Positions 37,457 through 45,574 of a DNA stretch of 64,000 bases are shown one piece after another. This stretch comes from JABFRJ01 sp031374735 (lineage in GTDB: Bacteria > Pseudomonadota > Alphaproteobacteria > Rhizobiales > Hyphomicrobiaceae): positions 1-64,000 of the forward strand of contig JANMGQ010000010.1 in the NCBI GenBank assembly GCA_031374735.1. Direction: 5' to 3'. Position 1 is the first letter of the stretch, and the number at the start of each line of letters is the position of its first letter. The notes under the pieces are model-generated. The model worked only from the letters and a program-made list of their open reading frames with translations. It was not told where the DNA came from and did no database searches. The position numbers and the translations under genes are program-made.

Positions 37457-38617
37457 ATGTCAGAGCAAACGGTTCCTCTCATGTTCTCAGCCACCATGGG
37501 CCATCGCCGCGCCCCCCAGCCTCTCGGCTGGTCGATTGTGCTCGGCGTGATGGCCTGGGCACTCGCTATGCTGGTGCTTGCGGCCATCGCCACCTCGGTG
37601 ATGCTGGAACCTGTTCCGTCTGAAGCGCCGCTGTCGTCACGACTTGCCGTTGGCTTGTTTATATTTCCAGACGGCCTGTTCTCCTTTGTCTCGCTGACGC
37701 TCTCACTTGCGATTGCGGTGCTCTACATCGGCACGCGCGGCGGCACGACACTTCGCCGGGCACGCTTTTGGCGCGCACTCCGCCTTGTGTTTACGCCCGG
37801 CTACGTGCGCCATCGATCGCATGCGCTCGACATCGTCTACTACATCGCGAACACCAAAGTGTTCGGCCTGGTCCTTGGCTGGTTCGTGGTCTCTGGTCTC
37901 GCCATCAGTGCGTGGACCTATAGCGCTCTCACCGGCACGTTCGGGCCGCTCTCTCCGTCTGCGCTGTCGCCATGGACTGTGACCATCATCGGCTCGCTGG
38001 CGCTCTATCTGGCCTATGAGTTCGGTTACTACATCGACCACGCTATCGCTCACGCGTTTCCCTTCTTCTGGGAATTTCACCGCGTGCACCATGATGCCGA
38101 GGTGCTGTCACCGTTGACCACATGGCGCATGCACCCAGTGGACTCGCTGAAGTTCGCCAACATTCTCGCCCTCACAGTCGGCTTTACCAACGGTGCTCTG
38201 CACTTCGTCTTCGGGCTCGAGTACGGCGTCGGCACATTCAGCTACAGCCTGGTGCTGACGGTGTTCGCCTATCTGCTGCTACAACTGCACCACACGCAGG
38301 TGTGGATCCCTTTCACCGGACTGCTCGGCCGCTTGCTGATCAGCCCGGCGCACCACCAGATTCACCACTCGACGAACCCGATCCATTTCAATCGCAATCT
38401 CGGCAGCTGCCTCGCCATCTTCGATTGGCTCTTCGGGACGCTGCACATTCCACAAAAACAGCGCGAGCACCTGACGTTTGGCGTGACGCCGGTGCCGGGC
38501 GAAATTCCAGGTGATCCGCACAGTGTGGTCTCATCGTTGATGGTGCCGTTCCAGCGCAGTGTGCGGCGGCTGGTGGCTGTGTCTGTCCGGCTGCGCGTGC
38601 GACTGCGCGATCGGTAG
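37457..38617 (+). CDS. sterol desaturase / fatty acid hydroxylase family membrane enzyme
   Basis: A 386-residue di-iron membrane enzyme. Several helices carry the His clusters HRVHHDAE, LHHTQVW and HHQIHHS, plus an upstream FGYYIDHAIAH; these bind the two iron atoms. It should insert oxygen into a C-H bond of a lipid. The long N-terminal membrane part and the length match bacterial DUF/SUR2-like members acting on fatty acids, ornithine lipids or hopanoids. It is divergent from fabF, and a lipid-modification role together with FabF is plausible but unproven. Confidence 0.9.
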   Translation: MSEQTVPLMFSATMGHRRAPQPLGWSIVLGVMAWALAMLVLAAIATSVMLEPVPSEAPLSSRLAVGLFIFPDGLFSFVSLTLSLAIAVLYIGTRGGTTLRRARFWRALRLVFTPGYVRHRSHALDIVYYIANTKVFGLVLGWFVVSGLAISAWTYSALTGTFGPLSPSALSPWTVTIIGSLALYLAYEFGYYIDHAIAHAFPFFWEFHRVHHDAEVLSPLTTWRMHPVDSLKFANILALTVGFTNGALHFVFGLEYGVGTFSYSLVLTVFAYLLLQLHHTQVWIPFTGLLGRLLISPAHHQIHHSTNPIHFNRNLGSCLAIFDWLFGTLHIPQKQREHLTFGVTPVPGEIPGDPHSVVSSLMVPFQRSVRRLVAVSVRLRVRLRDR

Positions 38618-38686
38618 CGCAGCACCGGGTCTTGTGTCGGCGTGCAACTCGCAGCACTGTCTCGCCAGTAGATCAAGGGCGCGCGC

Positions 38687-39286
38687 ATGACCAAACTGAT
38701 CCTCGGCCTCGTCACGTTCATCGGTATCCATTTGATCCCGACGATCCCGTCGTTGCGGGACAGCCTGCGGGCGCGCTTTGGCGCGAACGCCTACAAGCTG
38801 TTGTTCTCGGTGCTCTCGTTCGCAACCTTCATGCTCATCGTGTGGGGTTACGGCGAGGCACGGCGGCTGCCGACGGCAATCAATCCGCAACTGTTCGTGC
38901 CGCCGTCGTGGGGGCGCCACGTCACATATCTGCTGATGCTGCCGGCCATGATCTGTCTCGTGGCGTCGAACGTGGCCTCGCGCGTGCGCGATATCGTCAA
39001 GCATCCGCTGCTGGTCGCGACGAAACTGTGGGCGCTCGGGCATCTGTTCGTGCGCGGCGATCTCGTTTCGGTGATCCTGTTCGGATCGCTGTTGGCCTAC
39101 GCCGTCTATGACCGCATTTCCGTCAAGAGGCGGGCGGCACTGGGCGCGTCCGTGCTGGGACCGCTCGGTGACCGCAAGGGACAACTGATGGGCGATGTCA
39201 TCGCCATCGGCGGTGGCATCGTGCTGTATGTGGCGTTCGTCATGTGGCTGCATGTGTGGTTCATTGGCGTATCGGTCATGAGGTGA
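38687..39286 (+). CDS. nnrU: NnrU family membrane protein
   Basis: A 199-residue protein with about six helices. It begins with helix 1 ILGLVTFIGIHLIP and continues SLRDSLRARFGANAYKLLFSVLSF, the conserved NnrU start. NnrU was named for its linkage to nitric-oxide reductase genes in denitrifiers, but it also resembles the C-terminal part of 15-cis-zeta-carotene isomerase, a heme b-dependent membrane enzyme. No denitrification genes are nearby. It lies 18 bases upstream of glnE and may be cotranscribed. Confidence 0.9.
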   Translation: MTKLILGLVTFIGIHLIPTIPSLRDSLRARFGANAYKLLFSVLSFATFMLIVWGYGEARRLPTAINPQLFVPPSWGRHVTYLLMLPAMICLVASNVASRVRDIVKHPLLVATKLWALGHLFVRGDLVSVILFGSLLAYAVYDRISVKRRAALGASVLGPLGDRKGQLMGDVIAIGGGIVLYVAFVMWLHVWFIGVSVMR

Positions 39287-39303
39287 CGCTTTCGGAGGAC
39301 GAA

Positions 39304-42234
39304 ATGGCTGCGCTCGCCGACCGCATCACGAGAGTACCCGTCGTGCACGATGCTGGTCTGGCGGCGCGGCATCGCGATGAACTCGCCGCACTGATTGCGA
39401 CTGATACGAGCCTGTTGCCGCTGCAGGTCCTGTTGGCACAACCCGGCGTATCAGGGCTTATCGACGGTGTCTTCGGTGCGTCCGCGTATCTGAGCGCGCT
39501 CGCGCTGAAGCGACCGAAGAGCCTGCTTCAAGCACTGTCTGAAGACGCGACGACGCGGCTCACGACCCTTGCCGCGCAGCTGGCCGAGGACATGGCACAG
39601 GCGACTTCGCTCGCCGAAGCGATGCGTCCTCTGCGCATCTTCAAGGCAGACGCGGCCCTGTATCTCGCGCTTACCGATATCGGCGGCCTCTATGTCGATG
39701 TCGACGTATCTCGCGGCATTGCGTTTGTCGCCGATGCGGCGGTGCGCGAAGCGCTCGCTTTTCTGTTTCGCCATGCACAAGCGCGTGGCGATTGGCTCGA
39801 TACGCAACCCGCGGCAGAGATGCGCTCGGGCTACATGATCATTGCCATGGGCAAGCACGGTGCGCACGAGCTGAACTATTCGTCCGACATCGACCTGATT
39901 GTCTTCTACGATCCCGACGTGGTGCGTGGAAAGCTCGCTGAAAAACACGAGGACCAGACCTTCGTTGTGCGCCTGACGCGCGATCTCGTGCGGCTGATGC
40001 AAGAGCGGACCGAGCACGGCTATGTGTTCCGCACGGACCTTCGGCTGCGGCCTGATCCGGGCGCCATGCCGATCGCGGTGCGCCGCGAAACGGCGCTGAA
40101 TTACTACGAGAGCTTCGGCCAGAACTGGGAACGCGCCGCCATGATCAAGGCCCGCGCGGTCGCGGGCGATCTCACGGCGGGCCAGGCGCTGCTCAACGAA
40201 TTGCAGCCGTTCATCTGGCGCAAATATCTGGACTATGCGGCCATTGCCGATATCCAGGCGATGAAGCGACAGATCCACGCTGTGAAGGGCTTTGGCGATA
40301 TTCGCGTTGCTGGCCACAACATCAAGCTTGGCCGCGGCGGCATCCGCGAGATCGAGTTCTTCGTACAGACGCAACAGTTGATCGCTGGCGGCCGTCAACC
40401 GGATCAGCGCTCGCCTGAAACCCTGGTGGCATTGAGAGACCTCGAGCGGCGTGGCTGGATCACGCCGGTCGTACGTGATGAGTTGCACGCAGCCTACGTG
40501 CACCTGCGCACGATCGAGCACCGTCTACAGATGCTCGACGATGAGCAGACCCAGACGTTGCCAGAAGATGTCGACGGTCTCGCGCGGCTCGCACACTTTT
40601 CTGGTTATGCCGACACAGCAGCTTTTTCAGCTGCCCTGACCAGGACGCTCGAAACCGTGCAGCGCCATTATGTGCGCCTGTTCGAGAAGGCATCGGCGTT
40701 GAGTTCCGGCGGCGCCAACATGGTGTTTGCCGGCGAAGCTGATGATCCCGCGACGTTGAAGGCATTGAGCGACCTTGGCTATGGCGATCCAACGGGTGTC
40801 GTCGCGCTCGTGCGCGGGTGGCATCATGGCCGCTATCGCGCCATTCGTTCACCCCGCGCGCGCGAGTTGCTGACGGTCGTGCAGCCGCAGTTGATTGCGG
40901 CGCTCGCAAAGACGGCTGATCCCGATGAAGCGATCCACGCGTTTGACCGGTTTCTGCTGGAGTTGCCGTCCAGCGTGCAGCTGTTCTCGCTGCTCAAGGA
41001 AAACCCCAATCTGCTTGATCTGGTGGCGGCCATCATGGGATCGGCACCGCGCCTTGCGCGCGTGCTCGGGCGCCATCGCCGTGTGCTCGATGCCGTGCTC
41101 GATCCGGGTTTCTTCGGCGCGCTCGCAAGCCGCGACATGATCCGAGGCATCGTCGCGGTCGAGATGGCGACCGCCGACGACGTACAAGCGGCACTCGATC
41201 GCGCCCGCGCCGTTGGGCATGAGCAGGCGTTTCTGATTGGCGTGCGGGTGCTCACCGGCACGATCGAAGCCGACAAAGCCGGCGGTGCCTATGCGCTGCT
41301 GGCGGACCAGTTGATCGACGCATTGGCGAACCGCGTGCGCGAAGAGATGGAGCGCGTGCACGGGCGTGTCGCGGGTGGTGGCGCCGTCGTCATCGCCATG
41401 GGCAAGCTCGGTGGTCGCGAGATGACGGCGGCGTCCGATCTCGATTTGATCGTCGTGTATGATTTCGCGCCGGACGCAACTGCATCAGATGGCACCAAGC
41501 CGCTCGCGCCGACGGAGTACTACGCGCGCTTTACGCAGCGGCTGATTGCGGCCTTCAATGCGCAGACGTCGGAGGGACGTCTCTACGAAGTCGACATGCG
41601 GTTGCGGCCGTCTGGCCAGAAGGGGCCCGTCGCGACGCAGCTGTCGAGCTTCATCGACTACCAGGCCAAGGACGCGTGGACATGGGAGCATATGGCGCTG
41701 ACGCGTGCGCGGATCGTGACTGGCCCAGTTGATCTGGCGGCCAAGGTCGAGCAGACCATTCATGACACGCTGACGCTGCCGCGTGACCGCGCCAAGATCG
41801 CCGCCGATGTGCGCGACATGCGCGCGCGCATTGTTGCCGATAAGGGCACGGACGATATCTGGGATCTGAAGCAGATGCGCGGTGGTCTGGTCGATCTGGA
41901 GTTCATCGCTCAGCATCTGCAGCTCGTATCGGCCAACGCGCGGCCCGAGGTGCTCGAGCAGAATACGGTGCAAGCGCTGGCAAAACTGCACGCAGCTGGC
42001 GTGCTTGAGGGAGATGCAGCAGACACGTTGCGCGCCTCGGCGGTGTTGCTGCACGACCTGACCCAGGTGCTGCGGCTGTGCCTCGATGGCGCTTTCGATC
42101 CATCGAAAGCGCCCGACGGCCTCAAGCTGCTGCTCGCCCGCGCGGCCAATCTGCCATCCTTCGCGCTGCTCGACGCGCACCTGCGGGCGACTCTCGCCGA
42201 GGTTCAGCGGTTGTTCGACGCGTTGATTGTTTGA
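39304..42234 (+). CDS. glnE: bifunctional glutamine synthetase adenylyltransferase/deadenylyltransferase
   Basis: A 976-residue nitrogen-control enzyme that adds and removes AMP on glutamine synthetase according to PII and glutamine. Two nucleotidyltransferase domains are present: the N-terminal one with ELNYSSDIDLIVFYDPD (deadenylylase) and the C-terminal one with EMTAASDLDLIVVYDF (adenylylase), each with the Asp-x-Asp pair. Both are followed by the LRLRPDPGAMP and MRLRPSGQKGP blocks. The ATG at 39304 has GGAGGA just upstream. Full length, so both activities are expected. Confidence 0.97.
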   Translation: MAALADRITRVPVVHDAGLAARHRDELAALIATDTSLLPLQVLLAQPGVSGLIDGVFGASAYLSALALKRPKSLLQALSEDATTRLTTLAAQLAEDMAQATSLAEAMRPLRIFKADAALYLALTDIGGLYVDVDVSRGIAFVADAAVREALAFLFRHAQARGDWLDTQPAAEMRSGYMIIAMGKHGAHELNYSSDIDLIVFYDPDVVRGKLAEKHEDQTFVVRLTRDLVRLMQERTEHGYVFRTDLRLRPDPGAMPIAVRRETALNYYESFGQNWERAAMIKARAVAGDLTAGQALLNELQPFIWRKYLDYAAIADIQAMKRQIHAVKGFGDIRVAGHNIKLGRGGIREIEFFVQTQQLIAGGRQPDQRSPETLVALRDLERRGWITPVVRDELHAAYVHLRTIEHRLQMLDDEQTQTLPEDVDGLARLAHFSGYADTAAFSAALTRTLETVQRHYVRLFEKASALSSGGANMVFAGEADDPATLKALSDLGYGDPTGVVALVRGWHHGRYRAIRSPRARELLTVVQPQLIAALAKTADPDEAIHAFDRFLLELPSSVQLFSLLKENPNLLDLVAAIMGSAPRLARVLGRHRRVLDAVLDPGFFGALASRDMIRGIVAVEMATADDVQAALDRARAVGHEQAFLIGVRVLTGTIEADKAGGAYALLADQLIDALANRVREEMERVHGRVAGGGAVVIAMGKLGGREMTAASDLDLIVVYDFAPDATASDGTKPLAPTEYYARFTQRLIAAFNAQTSEGRLYEVDMRLRPSGQKGPVATQLSSFIDYQAKDAWTWEHMALTRARIVTGPVDLAAKVEQTIHDTLTLPRDRAKIAADVRDMRARIVADKGTDDIWDLKQMRGGLVDLEFIAQHLQLVSANARPEVLEQNTVQALAKLHAAGVLEGDAADTLRASAVLLHDLTQVLRLCLDGAFDPSKAPDGLKLLLARAANLPSFALLDAHLRATLAEVQRLFDALIV

Positions 42235-42250
42235 GAGGCGCTGCGACCTG

Positions 42251-42598
42251 CTATTGCCGTTCGATCTCGACCGTACCGGCCTCGAAGTCGAGGAGGATCA
42301 GATGGGGATGAAGCAGGCCCGTGCCCGCGAGCGCAACGGGATCGCCGTCGCGGAAGGGGCGGCCCGGCTTACCTTCTGCCACAACAAACACGTCGACCAT
42401 CCGATTGACGGTCAGCCACTGGACGGCAGCCCGCGCGGTCGCAGCCTTGACTTCAACTCCGCCCGCCAGTTCGACATACTCGAAATCTTCCGGCACGCCG
42501 ATGCCAAGCGAAGTCGCGACCGCAACCGTCATGTAGAAATCACCGTTGAAGCCGGTATCCACCAAGGCCAGGAAACTGTCACCGGATGCGAGCGACAT
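42251..42598 (-). CDS. retropepsin-like aspartic protease fold protein
   Basis: A 115-residue clan AA protein. The motif FLALVDTGFNGDFYM near the N-terminus contains the DTG triad, expected to give an active site after dimerisation. The end of the chain, GTGLLHPHLILLDFEAGTVEI, provides the family's later Leu-Leu strand. Other bacterial single-domain retropepsins of this kind have no known substrate. The start at 42598 is a guess, as no ribosome binding site is obvious. It is the last of three minus-strand genes (43684 to 42251). Confidence 0.72.
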   Translation of the reverse strand: MSLASGDSFLALVDTGFNGDFYMTVAVATSLGIGVPEDFEYVELAGGVEVKAATARAAVQWLTVNRMVDVFVVAEGKPGRPFRDGDPVALAGTGLLHPHLILLDFEAGTVEIERQ

Positions 42599-42624
42599 GC
42601 GAACAAGGCGCCGACGCCGCTCAT

Positions 42625-43167
42625 CTATGCTTCCGAGTGCAACGCCCAAAGGCCGCTCCCGAGCGTGAGAGGAATGCCATGTTCGAATGACCAACCCGTG
42701 CGCCCCTTGCCCAAGACCTCGTCCCGCCGATCATATGCGGCCCACCGCTTTTCGGCCGTGAACCAAAGGCCGCTGGCAAGATCAACGGTCACGCAGGTTC
42801 CGTGCGGCAGCCCCTTCAGTGCACCTTGATGCCGCGTGCGCCAAATCTCGCCAAACGTGCCGAGCGCCCGTCCGGAGACGCCATCCCCGGTTGGCGATGG
42901 CAATCGCAACGCCTCAGCCAGTCGCGGATCATCGGGCGCCTTGACCGGAGGCTGGTCCAGCAGACCGGCGCGAAGGCGATCGCGCTCGGCCTGGATGAAG
43001 TCGGCATACGCCACGGCGTGTGTCACCGCCTGCTCTGAAAACCCGTCCTTGCCTGGCGCTCCCATCCGCTCCTCCGAAGGTTGCATCGCGTTGGAATGCC
43101 CTACGGCCAATGCCGAAGCAAGCCACATTGCCTGCAATGGATCCAGACAATCATCCGAGCTGGCCAT
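42625..43167 (-). CDS. hypothetical protein
   Basis: A soluble protein of about 180 residues, if it starts at the ATG at 43167, which overlaps the end of the gene upstream. It contains a helical middle (YADFIQAERDRLRAGLL) and a beta-rich end with WFTAEKRWAAYDRRDEVLGKGRTGW. I recognise no family. Overlap with the upstream gene and short distance to the retropepsin gene suggest one operon. An alternative start lies at 43128. Confidence 0.6.
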   Translation of the reverse strand: MASSDDCLDPLQAMWLASALAVGHSNAMQPSEERMGAPGKDGFSEQAVTHAVAYADFIQAERDRLRAGLLDQPPVKAPDDPRLAEALRLPSPTGDGVSGRALGTFGEIWRTRHQGALKGLPHGTCVTVDLASGLWFTAEKRWAAYDRRDEVLGKGRTGWSFEHGIPLTLGSGLWALHSEA

Positions 43168-43684
43168 CGACATCGACACGCGGTGTGCCGAGGCGCTGGC
43201 ACACATCGTCGGCCGTGCGGACCGCATCCGCGAACGCCCGTTGCGTTTGCCCGACCAGCACCAGATGGATTTCTCCACCGGTCGAACTTCGCAGACGGGC
43301 ATAGGGCATGCTGGCGCTCTGCCCGCGACCGACTCGCGTCACCACGCCGGCCGCAATCACATCTGCAAAATCGAAGGTGAGATTGCGGCTGCCCCAAAAC
43401 CAATACTGTGTCGCCTCGATCCGGCGGCCCGCCATGTCCAGGGTCATGTCGCTGCCGAACCCCTCCCGCCACGTGGCGCCTGTGATGAAGGCCGCGAGGA
43501 GCCCCACGATCAAGATTGCCAGCATCACCGGTTGCCACACGATCCCCTTGCCCGGCACGTAGGCGTGATAAAGCAGAGCGCCCACAGGTATGCCGAACGG
43601 CGCGAACGCGAGCCGGCTGCGCACGACGCGCCAGCCCACCGAATAGGTCGCCATGACAGCGGCGTTTGCCAGATTGGAGTCCAC
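43151..43684 (-). CDS. hypothetical membrane protein
   Basis: A 177-residue protein with two hydrophobic segments (FAPFGIPVGALLYHAYV and MLAILIVGLLAAFITGATW) followed by a soluble domain that starts GSDMTLDMAGRRIEATQYWFWGS. This layout, two helices then a beta-rich cytoplasmic part, is common in small bacterial membrane proteins with a PH-like domain. Function unknown. First gene of the three-gene set that ends with the retropepsin-like protein. Confidence 0.65.
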   Translation of the reverse strand: MDSNLANAAVMATYSVGWRVVRSRLAFAPFGIPVGALLYHAYVPGKGIVWQPVMLAILIVGLLAAFITGATWREGFGSDMTLDMAGRRIEATQYWFWGSRNLTFDFADVIAAGVVTRVGRGQSASMPYARLRSSTGGEIHLVLVGQTQRAFADAVRTADDVCQRLGTPRVDVDGQLG

Positions 43685-43826
43685 GATGTCGTCCCCCTGG
43701 CGGACCCCACAATCGACCAGCCTGCGCGCAGTCTACGCTGTTTGCAGTCGAGGCAGCTACCCTTGCTCGCAGCAGGATCGAGACCACGGTGACGCCAGCG
43801 ATGCTGGCCAGCCTACAGCGCTCCAA

Positions 43827-44840
43827 TCAGGCCGCAACCACAATGCGCCAGCGCTTGTGCTCAAGTTCCGTCAATTCGAACTCAACGGGCAGGAATTTCT
43901 CGATCACCTCGATGTTGGTCTTGGTGTGTGGCGTCGGTCGCGACGTCACGAAGCTGCCCTTGCCGGCGAGTGCCATGGGCAACAGCAATTGGTCCGCAAG
44001 ATGCGGGCCAACCGGCGCACCGACAGCGATGTAGTCGCGCGCCTGCTCGACGGCATCGGCAGCAACGGCTTCAGCCGTCCGGCCGCGTTCGCCAAAGGCC
44101 GTGAACACTTCCGTGATGTGCTCCGACGCGATCTCGATCATGAGCACGTTGCCTGGCCCATCAGCCTTCACGGTATGGCTTTCAATCGTCCCGACGGGCC
44201 ATCCGAGTTGGTCTGCGGCAGCGCGCGCCTCGCGCTCGGCGACGTCGAAGGGAATGTTGGCAACCCGGGTACGGATGTGCCGGCTCTGCAGGGGGCCAGC
44301 GTCATCGAGCGTCAGTGCGCCGAGCATTGGCGCCGGGCCGATGTCGGCCTGCCACCAGCCGCCGCCCGCTGGATAGAAACCATGGCGCTCAATCCGCGTT
44401 GCGATCTCGCCACCCATGCGGCGCAAGATTGGCAGGAACGTGCGATCAAGGCAGTCGTAGCTTGGCGCAAACGTGTTGTGTGTGCCGCCGCCAAAGCGCA
44501 CCGTGGATTGGCCAGCGCGCATCAGGGCGAACAACACCGTCTGGAACACGAGGCACGTGGCGCCCGCCGTGCCGATGGCAAATTCGTATGCGCCGGCTTT
44601 CACGGGGCCGGGCTCGAAGGTGACCTTCTGCGACAGCAGTTCGCCCCCGGTGACTTTCGCACCGCAGATGCTGCGCGCGGCTGTCACGCAGGTCAGATGC
44701 TGGCGCAACAGACCCGGCTTCTTGCGGCCCGCGCGCAGTTTCTCGATGCGGAACGGTTGCCCCGTAATCATCGACAGCGTCAGCGCCGTGCGCAAAATCT
44801 GGCCGCCGCCTTCGCCCTGAGAGCCGTCGAGGATGATCAT
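43827..44840 (-). CDS. rtcA: RNA 3'-terminal phosphate cyclase
   Basis: A 337-residue enzyme that converts RNA 3'-phosphate ends to 2',3'-cyclic phosphates through an enzyme-AMP intermediate. It opens IILDGSQGEGGGQILRTALTLS, the family signature. FGGGTHNTFAPSYD, HGFYPAGGG and VGPHLADQLLLPMALAG follow; the last holds the His that is adenylylated. The ATG at 44840 is fixed by this N-terminus. It lies 27 bases after the last Y RNA of the array and reads in the same direction as rsr, so it is the last gene of an rsr-Y RNA-rtcA unit. The usual partner rtcB (RNA ligase) is not here. Confidence 0.95.
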   Translation of the reverse strand: MIILDGSQGEGGGQILRTALTLSMITGQPFRIEKLRAGRKKPGLLRQHLTCVTAARSICGAKVTGGELLSQKVTFEPGPVKAGAYEFAIGTAGATCLVFQTVLFALMRAGQSTVRFGGGTHNTFAPSYDCLDRTFLPILRRMGGEIATRIERHGFYPAGGGWWQADIGPAPMLGALTLDDAGPLQSRHIRTRVANIPFDVAEREARAAADQLGWPVGTIESHTVKADGPGNVLMIEIASEHITEVFTAFGERGRTAEAVAADAVEQARDYIAVGAPVGPHLADQLLLPMALAGKGSFVTSRPTPHTKTNIEVIEKFLPVEFELTELEHKRWRIVVAA

Positions 44841-44867
44841 GCGTATGCTCGTTGGATGAATAGGTTT

Positions 44868-44928
44868 CGGCGACAAGTGATGTGCAAGACATCGATTTGG
44901 CAAATGTAGTCCTGCACGGCTTTCGCCG
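44868..44928 (-). ncRNA. Y RNA 8 of the Ro60 array (minimal hairpin)
   Basis: A 61-nt hairpin. Lower stem CGGCGA (44923-44928) pairs with TCGCCG (44868-44873). Upper stem GTGCAGGAC (44909-44917) pairs with GTCTTGCAC (44882-44890), nine pairs including the G-U conserved in the whole array. The internal loop reads GAAAGCC on one side and ACTTG on the other, like the Ro60-binding region of known Y RNAs. The apical loop after TACA is only 18 nt; no tRNA-like part. Probably a simple Ro60 ligand. Confidence 0.8.
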
Positions 44929-44946
44929 GATTAGCGAGTTGCAAGC

Positions 44947-45047
44947 TGCGACGACGAGAGATGATGAAACTTCCAGCGACGCTGTGGTGCGCGGCTGTTC
45001 GGGGTCGAACCGATGGTTACCATGTAGTTCCATCTGCATTCGTTGCA
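44947..45047 (-). ncRNA. Y RNA 7 of the Ro60 array (T-loop hairpin tip)
   Basis: About 101 nt. Lower stem TGCAACGA (45040-45047) with TCGTCGCA (44947-44954), one mismatch. Upper stem GATGGAAC (45027-45034) with GTTTCATC (44963-44970), eight pairs with the conserved G-U. The tip contains a T-arm-like hairpin, TCGG-TTCGACC-CCGA, and a small CAGCG-T-CGCTG palindrome, but no D-arm with GG or acceptor pairing is evident. It looks like a reduced or diverged tRNA-mimic module. Confidence 0.7.
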
Positions 45048-45059
45048 TCCTGGCATGGT

Positions 45060-45128
45060 CCCGGCGACAAGTTGAACGCACAAGAGCGAGACATTGGGAA
45101 AATGTACTCCTGTGCTGCATTCGCCGGG
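45060..45128 (-). ncRNA. Y RNA 6 of the Ro60 array (minimal hairpin)
   Basis: 69 nt. Lower stem CCCGGCGA (45121-45128) pairs perfectly with TCGCCGGG (45060-45067). Upper stem GCACAGGAG (45107-45115) pairs with CTCTTGTGC (45078-45086), nine pairs with one G-U. A further short hairpin ACATT/AATGT closes the tip. The internal loop CGAATGCA opposite CAACTTGTCG closely recalls animal Y RNAs (CGAAGG opposite CACUUGAC). No tRNA-like domain. Confidence 0.82.
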
Positions 45129-45136
45129 TGGTCTCC

Positions 45137-45178
45137 GCGCAAGCCGGACGGCGCGCGGTTACGCGTGTCGGCTTGCGC
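45137..45178 (-). other. strong spacer hairpin between Y5 and Y6
   Basis: 10-bp perfect inverted repeat gcgcaagccg (45137-45146) and cggcttgcgc (45169-45178). No U run on the minus strand. It may be a processing or stabilising structure between two Y RNAs. Confidence 0.6.
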
Positions 45179-45187
45179 AATTAGAAA

Positions 45188-45459
45188 AGTCGCGACGACG
45201 AGAGTGGTGAAACGTTCCTGCTCTACCGCTGAGCTACGGGCCCATTCCTGGTGAACGCAGCTGGCCTCGAACCAGCGACCCCGAGCTTAAAAGGCTCGTG
45301 CTCTAACCGACTGAGCTATGCGTTCGTACGTGTCGTGCGCCCCGGAAAGTTTGTGCGGTCTCCAGAAAGGCGCACGAGCCAAGAGGTGGTGGACCCGGTG
45401 GGACTCGAACCCACGACCCGGTCATCCAAAATGTAGTTCCACCGGCATTCGTCGCGACT
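45188..45459 (-). ncRNA. Y RNA 5 of the Ro60 array, interrupted by tRNA-Lys (bipartite, tRNA-like)
   Basis: Lower stem AGTCGCGACGA (45449-45459) pairs perfectly over 11 bp with TCGTCGCGACT (45188-45198). Upper stem GGTGGAAC (45436-45443) pairs with GTTTCACC (45206-45213). Between them, in permuted order, are a T-arm (45398-45414, loop TTCGAGT), acceptor 3' strand CGGGTCC with A-CCA (45387-45397), then 143 bases that include a complete tRNA-Lys gene, then acceptor 5' strand GGGCCCG (45237-45243), TA, and a D-arm (45220-45234). The acceptor strands pair 7/7 with one G-U. Release of tRNA-Lys by RNase P and 3' processing would leave a two-piece Y RNA. The anticodon arm is incomplete (three positions missing on the 5' side). 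Confidence 0.82.
45249..45325 (-). tRNA. tRNA-Lys(UUU)
   Basis: A complete 77-nt tRNA including encoded CCA. Acceptor GAACGCA pairs with TGCGTTC; D-arm GCTC/GAGC; anticodon stem CGAGC/GCTCG around the loop CTTTTAA, anticodon UUU; T-arm GCTGG-TTCGAGG-CCAGC; discriminator A. It is an ordinary tRNA in linear order, yet it lies inside the acceptor-stem loop of Y RNA 5, with 61 bases before it (containing a 9-bp hairpin, 45333-45377) and five bases after it. Confidence 0.97.
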
Positions 45460-45574
45460 GTCTTGTTGCGCCTGTCCTGCTCCGCTACGCGATCCCGGAT
45501 CGGGGTCCGGGAGGCCGGAAGGCGCGGATGATATCATTCCGTCTCCTGCATATTCATTTGCGTTGCATGTCAGT

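Noticed and set aside
45249..45325. tRNA-Lys as a second permuted tRNA
   Set aside because: It is in normal linear order with all stems and CCA; only its location inside Y RNA 5 is odd.
45326..45459. The 3' part of Y RNA 5 as a degenerate tRNA-Gln or tRNA-Pro with anticodon in TTTTGGA
   Set aside because: The 5' strand of the anticodon stem is missing three positions, so no regular anticodon arm can be formed; calling an isotype would be guesswork.
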